From the NCBI RefSeq assembly GCF_001937665.1, contig NZ_MSKL01000009.1, positions 1 through 64,000 of the forward strand: a stretch of DNA of 64,000 nucleotides, read 5' to 3'. The DNA is from Actinomyces oris. Lineage in GTDB: Bacteria; Actinomycetota; Actinomycetes; Actinomycetales; Actinomycetaceae. A program made the position numbers and the translations under genes. Every line of letters begins with the position of its first letter. Positions within the stretch are counted from its first letter, which is position 1. Positions 52,739-61,393 of this stretch are shown here, one piece after another. Below the pieces are notes generated by a model. That model was not told the origin of the DNA. It worked only from the letters and a program-made list of their open reading frames with translations, and made no database searches.

Positions 52739-54127
52739 TCACACCGGCTGGCGCAGGTTGTCCATGAGGGAGCGCCGGTCGAGCTGGGCGGGCAGCCAGG
52801 TGGTTGCCACCGCGAGCGCCAGCGAGATCCCGCTGACGAGGGCCAGCAGCCCCACCGGGACCGAGGCGACCAGGACCGCCATCCCGCCCCCGGAGTACAG
52901 CGCGGCGTAGACGGCGCTGAAGGCGGTGGCCACCAGCCCGAAGAGGATGCCGGTGACGGCGTAGATGACACCCTCCAACGCCGTGGAGGCCAGAACCGTG
53001 CAGGTGCGCGCCCCGATGACCCCCAGCAGCGCCCCCTCCTGGCGCCGGGCCCGCCCCACCATGGCGATGTTGGCGATCCCGCCGACGCCGGAAATGAAGA
53101 AGGTTGGAACCCCGACAGAGAGGAACCCGCTGACCGAGCCCTGCGCGCCGGTGGCCTGGCCGGCCCCGACGGCGGCGTAGACGGTGCCGGTCAGGGCCAC
53201 GGCGATGGCGAAGGGGACGATCGTCGTCATCGACAGGGAGGCGCGGTGGCGGGCGTTGGCGCGGGCGGCGAACCAGGCGGGGCTACGGCCCGGGATGAGG
53301 GCGGTCCACCAGGTCAGCAGTGGCCGCAGCGTCCAGTTCGGCACGCTCAGGGCGGCGATCGCGGCGAGGAGCCCCATGGAGGCGCCGGCCATCGCGCGAT
53401 CCCCCGGGTCGTTGAGGTTCATACCGGACGTGGCCATCTCCGCCCTCTCCGCATCACTCATGGGTAGAGAGCTCTCGAAGGGGGTCATGACCAGCCCCAG
53501 GAGCATGATGCCGACGACCACCCACTGCCACCACCGGGTCCGGGTCTGCGGAGCCGTGGCCTCCCGCAGCGCCTGCATCTCGGGGACCGACGCCGCCCGC
53601 CGGGCCGGCCCCATCGCGCCCAGGACGCAGAACAGCATCGTCACGGCGATGGTCAACGGCACCCCGAAGCCCGGCATGATGATGGGTAGATTCTGAGGAA
53701 ACACGTCGAACTCCCGCCAGGTGAGCAGGTAGACGCGAACCAGCGGCAGGCTGGCCACCGCTCCCATGACGCCTCCGAGCAGCCCGATCACCCCGACCTG
53801 CGCCAGGATGATGCGGCGGATGCGGCTGCCGGGGATGCCCAGGACCTTCCACAGCGCGTGGGAGCGCTGCTGGGCCGAGACGGTCAGGCCCAGCGTCGTG
53901 GACAGGATGACGGCGGTGGCCAGCCCCGCGTAGGAGACAAGGCTGGAGCCGATGATGTGGGAGGCGTTGATGAGCTCGGCCGAGCCCTGGGCCTGGGCCC
54001 AGTTCAGGGCGCTGTACCAGGCGGTGATGATGACGCCGATGATGGCGCCGCCGACCGTGGCGACGAGCAGCGACCACAGCCACTGGCGGGCGTGGTGGCG
54101 CAGGTCGTTCCAGATGAGTGTGACCAT
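52739..54127 (-). CDS. FtsX-like ABC transporter permease
   Basis: The 462-residue membrane protein has an N-terminal cytoplasmic stretch MVTLIWNDLRHHARQWL, one segment and then two blocks of hydrophobic segments. FtsX-type signatures lie at SQ-QRSHALWKVLGIPGSRIRRIILAQ and RRQEGALLGVIGARTCTVLAS, the loops that touch the ATPase. It has no large external domain. GGAGAAG precedes the ATG at 54127. The ATPase gene lies 34 bp upstream. Likely an exporter or lipoprotein/peptide mechanotransmission pump; cargo unknown. Confidence 0.87.
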   Translation of the reverse strand: MVTLIWNDLRHHARQWLWSLLVATVGGAIIGVIITAWYSALNWAQAQGSAELINASHIIGSSLVSYAGLATAVILSTTLGLTVSAQQRSHALWKVLGIPGSRIRRIILAQVGVIGLLGGVMGAVASLPLVRVYLLTWREFDVFPQNLPIIMPGFGVPLTIAVTMLFCVLGAMGPARRAASVPEMQALREATAPQTRTRWWQWVVVGIMLLGLVMTPFESSLPMSDAERAEMATSGMNLNDPGDRAMAGASMGLLAAIAALSVPNWTLRPLLTWWTALIPGRSPAWFAARANARHRASLSMTTIVPFAIAVALTGTVYAAVGAGQATGAQGSVSGFLSVGVPTFFISGVGGIANIAMVGRARRQEGALLGVIGARTCTVLASTALEGVIYAVTGILFGLVATAFSAVYAALYSGGGMAVLVASVPVGLLALVSGISLALAVATTWLPAQLDRRSLMDNLRQPV

Positions 54128-54161
54128 GATCTTCTCCGATCCTCTCCTGATCCTGTTCCGG

Positions 54162-55001
54162 TCAGGCGGCGCGCGTGGCTCGCGCCGAGTGGACGAGCTC
54201 GGCGATCTGGCGGGCGTCACGGCAGCCGGTCCACTGCACCAGGTGCCCCTGACTCATGACGGCGACCGCGTCAGCTCTGGCGGCGGCCTCGACGTCGTGG
54301 GTCACCATGACCACGGTGGTGCCCTGCTCGGTGAGCCGGCGCAGCCAGTCCAGGACGAGGGCGGCGGAGTCCAGGTCGAGGGCGCCGGTGGGCTCGTCGG
54401 CGAAGACGATCCGGGGCCGGCTGGCCATGACACGGGCGATGGCCACGCGCTGGCGCTCCCCGCCGGAGAGCTGGTGGGGCTTGAGGCCGGCGCGGTGAGC
54501 GAGCCCGACGGCGTCGAGGGCCGCCCGGGTCTGGGCGCCGCTCAGGGGACGGCCGGCCAGGCGTGAGGGCATGGAGACGTTGTCGGCGGCGCTCAGGGAG
54601 GCAATGAGGTTGTACTCCTGGAAGACGAAACCGACGTGACGGGCGCGGAACCGGGCCCGCTCGGCCGGCCGCATCCCGGAGGTGAGGGCGCCGAGCATGG
54701 TCACCTGTCCGCTGGTGGGCTCATCGAGGCCGGCCATGCAGTGCAGCAGCGTCGACTTGCCCGATCCGGAGGCTCCCACGACGGCGGTGAAGCTGCCCTC
54801 GGGCAGGTCGGCGTCAACGTGGTCCAGGGCGGTGACGCGGGCGTCCTGGCGTCCGGGGACCTCGTAGACGCGGGTCAGGCCGCGCAGCCGGATGGCGACG
54901 GGCGACGACGAGTCCGGCCCGGGAGGCGGCGTGGTCGATGGCTGGGATGTGGCGGAGGCGGCGGTCGGATCGGAGGGGGCCAGGGGCGGGTGAGCAGTCA
55001 T
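54162..55001 (-). CDS. MacB/LolD-type ABC ATPase
   Basis: The 279-residue ATPase has a Pro/Ser-rich N-terminus of about 35 residues, then Walker A GASGSGKSTLL, Q-loop VFQEYNLIASL, signature LSGGERQRVAIARVMA, Walker B RIVFADEPTGALD and H-loop MVTHDVE. It belongs to the MacB/LolD/FtsE-like group that partners FtsX-type permeases, here the one at 52739-54127. GGAGG precedes the ATG at 55001. No regulator gene is adjacent. Confidence 0.93.
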   Translation of the reverse strand: MTAHPPLAPSDPTAASATSQPSTTPPPGPDSSSPVAIRLRGLTRVYEVPGRQDARVTALDHVDADLPEGSFTAVVGASGSGKSTLLHCMAGLDEPTSGQVTMLGALTSGMRPAERARFRARHVGFVFQEYNLIASLSAADNVSMPSRLAGRPLSGAQTRAALDAVGLAHRAGLKPHQLSGGERQRVAIARVMASRPRIVFADEPTGALDLDSAALVLDWLRRLTEQGTTVVMVTHDVEAAARADAVAVMSQGHLVQWTGCRDARQIAELVHSARATRAA

Positions 55002-55113
55002 GCCTCCAGCCTGACGGCGCCGTCTCTCGCAGCCCATCCGGCCATCTGGCGAATCGGAGGTGGGGCTAGCCCGACACCGGCCCGGGCCGCCTCCGCCCGA
55101 CGTCTGGCATCCT

Positions 55114-55180
55114 CGAGCCGGGCCTTCTTCGCCTAGCCCTACAGAACCGCGGTGGGGCGACACGGCATCCGCCCGGCTCG
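55114..55180. repeat. Hairpin repeat C, decayed copy
   Basis: The outer arms CGAGCCGGGC (55114-55123) and GCCCGGCTCG (55171-55180) are identical to those at 52625-52691. The inner stem is degenerate (CTAGCCCTAC instead of GCAGCCCTAC, partner lost). It lies between the stop of nth and the start of the ABC ATPase gene. Confidence 0.6.
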
Positions 55181-55204
55181 GCGTCGGCTCCGCGGGCTCC
55201 GCCC

Positions 55205-55966
55205 TCAGACACCCACCTGGGGGCACAGGCCGGCCTCGAGCAGCACGCACTCGCCGCAGCGGGGAGAGCGGGCCGAGCACACCCGCCGCCCGTGCTCGAT
55301 GAGCCGGTGGCAGCCGTCGGTCCAGCGCCACGGCTCCCACAGGGCCGCAATGTCCTTCTCCACACGCAGCGGGTCCTTCGACGTCGTCCACCCCAGGCGG
55401 CGCGAGAGCCTCCCCACGTGGGTGTCCACGGTGATGGCGGGCTGCCCGAAGGCGTTACCGAGCACGACGTTGGCGGTCTTGCGCCCCACTCCCGGTAGGG
55501 AGACGAGCTCCTCGCGGCTGCGCGGCACCCGCCCCTCGAAGCGCTCGGTGAGCACCTGCCCGATGCCGAGCAGGTGCCCGGCCTTGGCACGCTGGAAGCC
55601 CAGGGGCCGCAGGATCGCCTCGAGGTCCTCGCGCCGGGCCGCCCCCAGGGCGGCGGCGTCGGGGTAGCGCCCGAAGAGCTCGGGGGTGACCGTGTTGACG
55701 CGTGCGTCAGTGGTCTGGGCCGACAGGACGGTGGCCACGAGCAGCTGGAAGGGGCCGTCGTGATCGAGGGCGCAGGCGGCGTCGGGGTAGAGGGCCATGA
55801 GCTCGTCGTCGACGGCGCCCGCGCGCCGGCCCGGATCCGCCACCGCCGACACCTCAGGGACCTCTGGAGCCTCGGGGGCCGCCTCAGCCGTCCCGGCCTC
55901 ACTGCTTGTCGATCTGCGCACCTCATCCTCTTTCCGCGATCTCGTCGGCAACACCATCGGCTCCAT
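55205..55966 (-). CDS. nth: Endonuclease III (DNA glycosylase/AP lyase)
   Basis: Excises oxidised pyrimidines and cuts at abasic sites. The helix-hairpin-helix is LPGVGRKTANVVLG with catalytic Lys (about 163), and the catalytic Asp is in VDTHVGRLSRRLG (about 181). The 4Fe-4S ligands are CSARSPRCGECVLLEAGLC (C-X6-C-X2-C-X7-C). An Ala/Glu/Pro-rich N-terminal extension of about 50 residues precedes the fold. The start is uncertain among 55966, 55957 and GTG 55919. It is divergent from the crp-like gene, as in Mycobacterium and Streptomyces. Confidence 0.94.
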   Translation of the reverse strand: MEPMVLPTRSRKEDEVRRSTSSEAGTAEAAPEAPEVPEVSAVADPGRRAGAVDDELMALYPDAACALDHDGPFQLLVATVLSAQTTDARVNTVTPELFGRYPDAAALGAARREDLEAILRPLGFQRAKAGHLLGIGQVLTERFEGRVPRSREELVSLPGVGRKTANVVLGNAFGQPAITVDTHVGRLSRRLGWTTSKDPLRVEKDIAALWEPWRWTDGCHRLIEHGRRVCSARSPRCGECVLLEAGLCPQVGV

Positions 55967-56143
55967 CCGCCCCTGGCTCAAAAGTGTCACAGGACGCACC
56001 CGATTTTGCTCACCTCTCTTTGACCTGCAACACACGGAGGCTACAATGCTCGACGGCGTGCCACAGGTCACAAGCCGTGGCAGGATAGACCCGAGGGCTC
56101 CCGCATGCGGGATGCCAGCCCCCTAACCACCAGGAGGATCTCC

Positions 56144-56821
56144 GTGGAAGACAGCATTATCTCCAGGATCCCGCTCTTCGAGGGCCTGAGCCCGGAGGAG
56201 CAGGAGGAACTGCGCGCCATGATGACGCAGACGACTCTGCGCCGTGGCGAGACCCTCTTCAACGAGGGCGACTCAGGCGACCGCCTCTACATTCTCCTCT
56301 CCGGGAAGGTGAAGCTCGGCCACGCCAGCGCCGACGGCCGCGAGAACCTGCTCGCGGTGCTCGGCCCCGGCGAGATCGTCGGCGAGCTGACCCTGTTCGA
56401 CCCGGGCCCGCGCTCCACCACCGCCACCGCCGTGGCCCCCACCGAGCTCCTGACGCTGGACCACAACCAGCTCATGACCTTCGTGGAGTCCCACCCGCAG
56501 CTGGCCAAGGACATGCTGCGCGCCCTGGCCCAGCGCCTGCGCCGCACGAATACCGCGCTGGCGGACCTCGTCTTCTCCGACGTGCCCGGCCGCGTGGCCA
56601 AGGCCCTGCTGGACCTGGCCGACCGCTTCGGATCGCCCACCGACGACGGCGTCCACGTCCCCCACGACCTCACGCAGGAGGAGCTCGCCCAGCTGGTGGG
56701 CGCCTCGCGCGAGACGGTCAACAAGTCGCTGGCCGAGTTCGTCTCCCGCGGCTGGATCCGCCTGGAGGGCCGGGCCGTCACGCTGCTCGACGTCGACCGC
56801 CTGCGCCGTCGCGCCCGCTGA
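56144..56821 (+). CDS. crp: Crp/Fnr-family regulator (GlxR/Crp type)
   Basis: The 225-residue protein has an N-terminal cyclic-nucleotide domain (LFNEGDSGDRLYILLSGKVKLG ... GEIVGELTLFDPGPRSTTATA) and a C-terminal winged helix (LTQEELAQLVGASRETVNKSLAEF). The GELTLFD...RSTTATA phosphate-binding cassette fits cAMP binding. Start GTG 56144 has AGGAGG six bases upstream, which rules out the in-frame ATG at 56105. Orthologues are global regulators of carbon metabolism in other actinobacteria. Confidence 0.92.
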   Translation: MEDSIISRIPLFEGLSPEEQEELRAMMTQTTLRRGETLFNEGDSGDRLYILLSGKVKLGHASADGRENLLAVLGPGEIVGELTLFDPGPRSTTATAVAPTELLTLDHNQLMTFVESHPQLAKDMLRALAQRLRRTNTALADLVFSDVPGRVAKALLDLADRFGSPTDDGVHVPHDLTQEELAQLVGASRETVNKSLAEFVSRGWIRLEGRAVTLLDVDRLRRRAR

Positions 56822-56897
56822 GGTCCCGTCTCGGGTCGCGAGCCCTCAGCACAGCGCACCGGATGAGCCGCCGGGCGCTGGCGCCCGCATCAACGAC

Positions 56898-56954
56898 GCA
56901 TATGACGCCGCGCCTGCGGCCGGGAGATACCGGACCGCGGGCGCGGCGTCATGC
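56898..56954. terminator. Long bidirectional stem-loop between crp and DUF4177-like gene
   Basis: GCAT-AT-GACGCCGCGCC (5' arm) pairs with GGCGCGGCGTC-ATGC (3' arm), and inside GCGG/CCGC and CCGG/CCGG extend the stem around GAGATA. It separates two convergent genes. Confidence 0.8.
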
Positions 56955-56978
56955 TTGGTGGGGTCGCCGAACGGCTCG

Positions 56979-57170
56979 TCAGGAGCGGGGGCGCTTGAGG
57001 TAGGCGATGAGGTTGTCCGTGCCGGACGGGCCGGGCACGACCTGGACGAGCTCCCAGCCGTCAGCGCCCCACTGATCGAGGATCTGCTTGGTGGCGTGAG
57101 TGATGAGGGGGACGGTGACGTACTCCCAGGTGGTCGGCGCGGCGGATACAGGCTCAGAAGATGCAGTCAT
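56979..57170 (-). CDS. Small DUF4177-like protein
   Basis: The 63-residue soluble protein with WEYVTVPLITHATKQILDQWGADGWELVQVVPG is the pattern of DUF4177 proteins (a short beta-alpha-beta unit with GWELV). It lies between crp and the whiB gene in the conserved actinobacterial backbone. Function unknown. Confidence 0.75.
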   Translation of the reverse strand: MTASSEPVSAAPTTWEYVTVPLITHATKQILDQWGADGWELVQVVPGPSGTDNLIAYLKRPRS

Positions 57171-57227
57171 GGGCCTCAGCCTAGAGCCCGCCGCGAGGCG
57201 CCGGAAGTCAGGAACACGGGGGCGGCC

Positions 57228-57563
57228 TCAGGAGGCGCAGCGCACCCGGGCCAGGATACGAGGGGCGCGACGGGCGTGAATCTCGGCGACGAGCTCGTCG
57301 TCCTCGCGCTCGAGCCACAGGCCCCAGTCGTCGACCTCGGGGAAGCGTCGCAGCAGCGCCCGCCTCTCCCGCTCGGTCAGGCCACCCCACACGCCGAAAC
57401 TGGACTCGGAGTTGAGGGCCTCGGCCAGGCACTCCATACGAACCGGACATGCGAAGCACAGTGATCTCGCGTCGCGCTGCTCAGCCCCCTTGCCGAAGAG
57501 CTGGTCAGGCTCAACGGCGGCGCAGGCCGCTCTGGCCGCCCAGGTCTGGTCGTCTTGAATCAT
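57228..57563 (-). CDS. WhiB-family iron-sulfur regulator (WblA/WhiB4 type)
   Basis: The 111-residue protein has four Cys ligands (Cys 14, 36, 39, 45: C..CFACPVRMEC) for a redox-sensitive 4Fe-4S cluster. The GVWGGLTERERR turn and a basic C-terminal tail that touches DNA follow. Its position between crp and ponA2 matches wblA of Streptomyces and whiB4 of M. tuberculosis, which control antibiotic production/development and oxidative stress respectively. GGGAG precedes the ATG at 57563, so the upstream ATG at 57584 is unlikely. It is divergent from ponA2. Confidence 0.93.
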   Translation of the reverse strand: MIQDDQTWAARAACAAVEPDQLFGKGAEQRDARSLCFACPVRMECLAEALNSESSFGVWGGLTERERRALLRRFPEVDDWGLWLEREDDELVAEIHARRAPRILARVRCAS

Positions 57564-58082
57564 GCTCACTCCCGATTCATTCAACGGCCGACGCCGTTGT
57601 CGGTCACGTCACAGTCGTTACCGTATGGCAACCGGGCACCGCACACCAAATCCTCCCCCCGTGACCTGTGCAATCCGACCGCCGCAAATCCCCGACAGCG
57701 CGCGGCGGACCAGCGCGTTCAAGGAGAGTTCTCTGATAGCGAGCCAATTGCCGGGCATCGGTCCCCCATCACCCCCTCGCCTTTCACACGGCCGAGGATT
57801 CCAGTTCTCACGGCCGGAAGGGTGCACCCGAACCGCAGCCTCCCAGCATGGATCGTGATGTCACCGTGACCCTCACCTGAATATTTCTTAGGAATTACCT
57901 GTATGGCGACACTGTCTCGCTATGTGGCCGCACCGTCCCGTTCCCTGCGCCCGTCAACGCCGTCGAATCACCTCGCCTCCCCACCAACCAGAAGGCATTG
58001 GGGCTGACCTCCTAGGGTCTTCCCAGCGCGAAGAGGGTCTACGCCACTGCATCCTCCAAGCGATTCCACGTAGGCTGGCGCC
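57564..58082. promoter_or_regulatory. Divergent regulatory region between whiB and ponA2
   Basis: 519 bp with no convincing gene. It is AT-richer than average near 57860-57905 (AATATTTCTTAGGAATTACCTG). There is an inverted repeat CAACGG-CCGACG-CCGTTG at 57581-57598, close to the whiB start. Both promoters must lie here. Long intergenic leaders are also seen at wblA in Streptomyces. Confidence 0.5.
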
Positions 58083-60158
58083 ATGGCGAAATCCTCTGCG
58101 CGCGGGCGCTCACTGACACCACCCCAGGTCGTCTCGATGCTCGTGGTCTTCCTGACTCTCTCGTGCGTCGGCGGGGTCCTGTCCGCAGGCTTCGCCACTC
58201 CCTTCGTGGGTGTCACGGCAGCGCTGACCAAGGCATCCGCAGAGCTCTTCGAGGAGCTCCCCAGTGACTTCAACGTCCAGCAGCCCAGCCAGATCTCCAC
58301 CCTCCTGGCGTCCGACGGCTCCGAGATCACCAAGTTCTACGCGGAGAACCGCATCGTGGTGCCCCTGAACTCGATCTCGGTCAACATGCAGAACGCCATC
58401 GTGGCCGTGGAGGACCAGCGCTTCTACCAGCACCAGGGCGTCGACCCCACCGGCATGGTGCGAGCCCTGGTGTCCAACAACGCCGGCGGCTCGCGTCAGG
58501 GTGCCTCGACCCTGACTCAGCAGTACGTGCGCAACACACTCATCGAGACCGGCCTGAAGAACGATGACCACAAGATCATCCGCGACGCCACCGAGAGCAC
58601 CGTGGCCCGCAAGCTGCGGGAGATGAAGTTCGCCCTCAGCCTGGAGCAGAAGTACTCCAAGCAGCAGATCCTCGAGGGCTACCTCAACATCGCCGCCTTC
58701 AGCCCCTCCACCTACGGGGTCGAGGCCTCCGCCCAGCACTACTTCAGCAAGTCAGCCAAGGACCTGACAGTGGCCGAGGCCGCTCTCATGGCCGGTGCCA
58801 CCAACGCCCCCAGCGCCTACGATCCCGTCACCCATCCGGAGCTGGCCAAGAGCCGCAGGAACTGGGTGCTCTCCAAGATGCTGGAGGAGAAGTTCATCAC
58901 CAAGCAGCAGTACGATGAGGCCGTCAACTCCGAGATCAAGCTCAATGTTCGGGACTCGCCTGCAGGTTGTGGGGCTGCGGGCAGCTACGCCTACTTCTGC
59001 ACCTATGTGGTCAACGAGATCCTCGGCTCGGAGAACTTCGGACCTAATGTCTCCGCACGCCGTCAGCTCCTGACGCGCGGCGGCCTGAAGATCACCACCA
59101 CCCTGGACCGCGCGCGCCAGAGTGCCGCCGATTCCGTCATTCAGGCCAGAACTCCGATCGGGGACTCCGACGGAGCCAATTCCACCATCGTGTCGATCGA
59201 GCCCGGCACAGGAAGAATCCAGGCTCTGGCTCAGAACACCAACTATGAGGATTCCCAGCTCGTCTTCGCAGCGGACGCCAAGCACGGTGGAATCGAGCTC
59301 CCCGACGGAAACGTCGGCTTCCAGCCCGGTTCGACGTTCAAGGCAATCGTCCTGGCCGAATGGCTCAAGACTGGCCACACAGCCGGTCAAATGGTGAACG
59401 CGTCCGCACCGAAGAACTACTCGCCCAATACGTTCACAGTTTCCTGTGATCCCGCGCGCGCGGCCGGTTCCTGGCCCGTCAACAACGTCGCCGGGACCAA
59501 CGCCGGCGTCATGACCGTCAGAGAAGCCACGAAGCAGTCCATCAATGCGGGCTTCACCGAGATGCTCAGGGACCTCGATGTCTGTGAGGTCACGAAGCTC
59601 GCCGCCTCCATAGGCATCACCAAAGCGGACGGGAGCCCACTGGATCCTGACCCCTCCATCGCCTTGGGAGGCACACCCGTACCACCGATCAGCATGGCCA
59701 ACGCCTATGCAACCTTCGCCTCCGGCGGCAAGTACTGCAAACCCATCGCCATCGACCAGATCCTGGACGCCAGCGGGACCTCCATGGCCGTGCCCGGCGC
59801 CGACTGCACCCAGGCCATGGACCAGGGTGCCGCAGACGAGACAGCAAGAACGCTCCGGGCCACATCCGAACCAGGAGGTACCGCTAAGGACGCCGTCTTC
59901 GGCCGACCGATCGCGGGCAAGACCGGAACCACGGACGAGGCCGAGAACACCTGGTTCGTGGGATTCACCCCGCAGCTGTCCACCGCGGTCTGGATCGGTG
60001 ACGCCACGGAGAGCGGCAGGAGCCTTGTAGGCAGGACGATCGGAGGAGTGTACTTCCCGAAGATTTACGGCAGTGACCTGGCCGTGCCGATGTGGCGCGA
60101 CTACATGTCCCAGGCCGTGGCGAACGACCCTGCCCTGCCCATTCCCTCCCACGGGTGA
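58083..60158 (+). CDS. ponA2: Bifunctional class A penicillin-binding protein (PonA2 type)
   Basis: The 691-residue peptidoglycan synthase has a short N-terminus and a membrane anchor (about 16-45). The glycosyltransferase domain has VEDQRFYQHQGVDP and GASTLTQQYVRN, and the transpeptidase has the nucleophile in PGSTFKAIV (Ser 417), SxN as KQSINAG and the KTGTTDEAENTWFVGFTP box (Lys 613). It lacks a C-terminal PASTA domain. Order whiB-ponA2-metallophosphoesterase is as in Mycobacterium (Rv3681c-Rv3683), where PonA2 helps survival under stress. Confidence 0.94.
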   Translation: MAKSSARGRSLTPPQVVSMLVVFLTLSCVGGVLSAGFATPFVGVTAALTKASAELFEELPSDFNVQQPSQISTLLASDGSEITKFYAENRIVVPLNSISVNMQNAIVAVEDQRFYQHQGVDPTGMVRALVSNNAGGSRQGASTLTQQYVRNTLIETGLKNDDHKIIRDATESTVARKLREMKFALSLEQKYSKQQILEGYLNIAAFSPSTYGVEASAQHYFSKSAKDLTVAEAALMAGATNAPSAYDPVTHPELAKSRRNWVLSKMLEEKFITKQQYDEAVNSEIKLNVRDSPAGCGAAGSYAYFCTYVVNEILGSENFGPNVSARRQLLTRGGLKITTTLDRARQSAADSVIQARTPIGDSDGANSTIVSIEPGTGRIQALAQNTNYEDSQLVFAADAKHGGIELPDGNVGFQPGSTFKAIVLAEWLKTGHTAGQMVNASAPKNYSPNTFTVSCDPARAAGSWPVNNVAGTNAGVMTVREATKQSINAGFTEMLRDLDVCEVTKLAASIGITKADGSPLDPDPSIALGGTPVPPISMANAYATFASGGKYCKPIAIDQILDASGTSMAVPGADCTQAMDQGAADETARTLRATSEPGGTAKDAVFGRPIAGKTGTTDEAENTWFVGFTPQLSTAVWIGDATESGRSLVGRTIGGVYFPKIYGSDLAVPMWRDYMSQAVANDPALPIPSHG

Positions 60159-60176
60159 GCACCGCTCCCCGCGAGA

Positions 60177-61196
60177 ATGACAACTGCACAGAAGAGGACC
60201 CGACTCCCCATGACGCCCTGCACTGTCGGCCGCGCCGCCCTGTCCGTCATCGGCGCCACCGCCGCCCTGGGGGCGGCCACGCTGGCCTACAGCCTCATCG
60301 AGGCCAGGTGCCCCGTACTGCGGCGCATCGACGTGCCGGTGCTCGCCGCCGACGAGGAGCCCCTCACGGTGCTGCACCTGGCCGACCTTCACCTGACGGG
60401 TCACACCGAGGCGCGGGTCGCCTGGGTGCGGCAGCTGGCGCAGCTGCAGCCCGACGTCGTCGTCAACACCGGCGACAACCTCTCCCTGGAATCCGGGCTG
60501 GAGCCGCTGCGGCGGGCGCTCGAACCGCTGACGGGTCTGCCCGGGGCCTTCGTCATGGGCGACCACGACTACCGCTCCACCGTCTTCCGCCTACCGACGC
60601 GCTACCTGCACCGGGACCCGCGCAAGGCCTCCAGCCGCGTGCGCGACGAGGACATTGAGGCCCTGCCCTGGGAGGAGATCCGCGACCTGCAGGCCGCCGG
60701 TGGCTGGGTGGACCTGACCAACCGGCGCGGCTCACTGACCGTGCGCGGGCGGCGCATCGAGCTGGTCGGCGTCGACGACCCGCACGCCAACCGTGACGTC
60801 CTCCCCGTCCCCGAGGCCGCCGGCTCAGCGGAGTCGGCCACTTCCCTGCCGACGATCCGTGACCACGAGGGCCGGGCTCTGCGACTGGGGCTCACCCACG
60901 CCCCCTACCGGCGGGTCCTGGAGGCGATGTCGGCCGACGACGTCGACCTGGTCCTGGCCGGACACACCCACGGCGGGCAGCTGTGCGTGCCCGGGGTAGG
61001 GGCACTGGTGACCAACTGCGACCTGGACCGGGGGCGCGCCTCGGGCCTGTCGCAGTGGCCGGGCCGTCTCGGGGACCCGCGGGCCGCCGACCACATGTAC
61101 CTGCACGTCTCCGCCGGGCTGGGCACAAGCCCCTACACGCCCGTGCGCCTGGCCTGCCGGCCCGAGGCCACGCTGCTGCGGCTGCTGCCGGCCTGA
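60177..61196 (+). CDS. Membrane-anchored metallophosphoesterase
   Basis: The 339-residue calcineurin-like enzyme has one N-terminal membrane segment (about 18-43) and metal motifs LHLADLHLTGH, VVVNTGDNLS, VMGDHDYRS, LRLGLTHAPYR and LAGHTHGGQ. It is the YkuE-like type seen next to ponA2. Possible substrates are lipid or wall-linked phosphodiesters. The ATG at 60177 or 60210 may be the start. Confidence 0.9.
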   Translation: MTTAQKRTRLPMTPCTVGRAALSVIGATAALGAATLAYSLIEARCPVLRRIDVPVLAADEEPLTVLHLADLHLTGHTEARVAWVRQLAQLQPDVVVNTGDNLSLESGLEPLRRALEPLTGLPGAFVMGDHDYRSTVFRLPTRYLHRDPRKASSRVRDEDIEALPWEEIRDLQAAGGWVDLTNRRGSLTVRGRRIELVGVDDPHANRDVLPVPEAAGSAESATSLPTIRDHEGRALRLGLTHAPYRRVLEAMSADDVDLVLAGHTHGGQLCVPGVGALVTNCDLDRGRASGLSQWPGRLGDPRAADHMYLHVSAGLGTSPYTPVRLACRPEATLLRLLPA

Positions 61197-61307
61197 GGGG
61201 CGGCGCGCCGCCCCAGCACATCGTCCAGCACGCCCCCGCTGAGCAGCACTCCCCCGCGGCTTCCTCACCGCCCCCTCCCCACCATCGCCGCATCACTTCG
61301 ACAGAAT

Positions 61308-61347
61308 CTTCATAAATGACGCGGAGCCGTGTCTTCTATGAAGTTTT
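61308..61347 (+). terminator. Stem-loop with T-run after the metallophosphoesterase gene
   Basis: Outer arms CTTCATA (61308-61314) and TATGAAG (61337-61343) and inner GACGCGG/CCGTGTC pair, followed by TTTTGG. It is about 110 bp past the stop. Confidence 0.5.
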
Positions 61348-61393
61348 GGTCGATTTGTGGGGCCTGGGCACTCAGGGGGCCTGGGCGTGGCGG

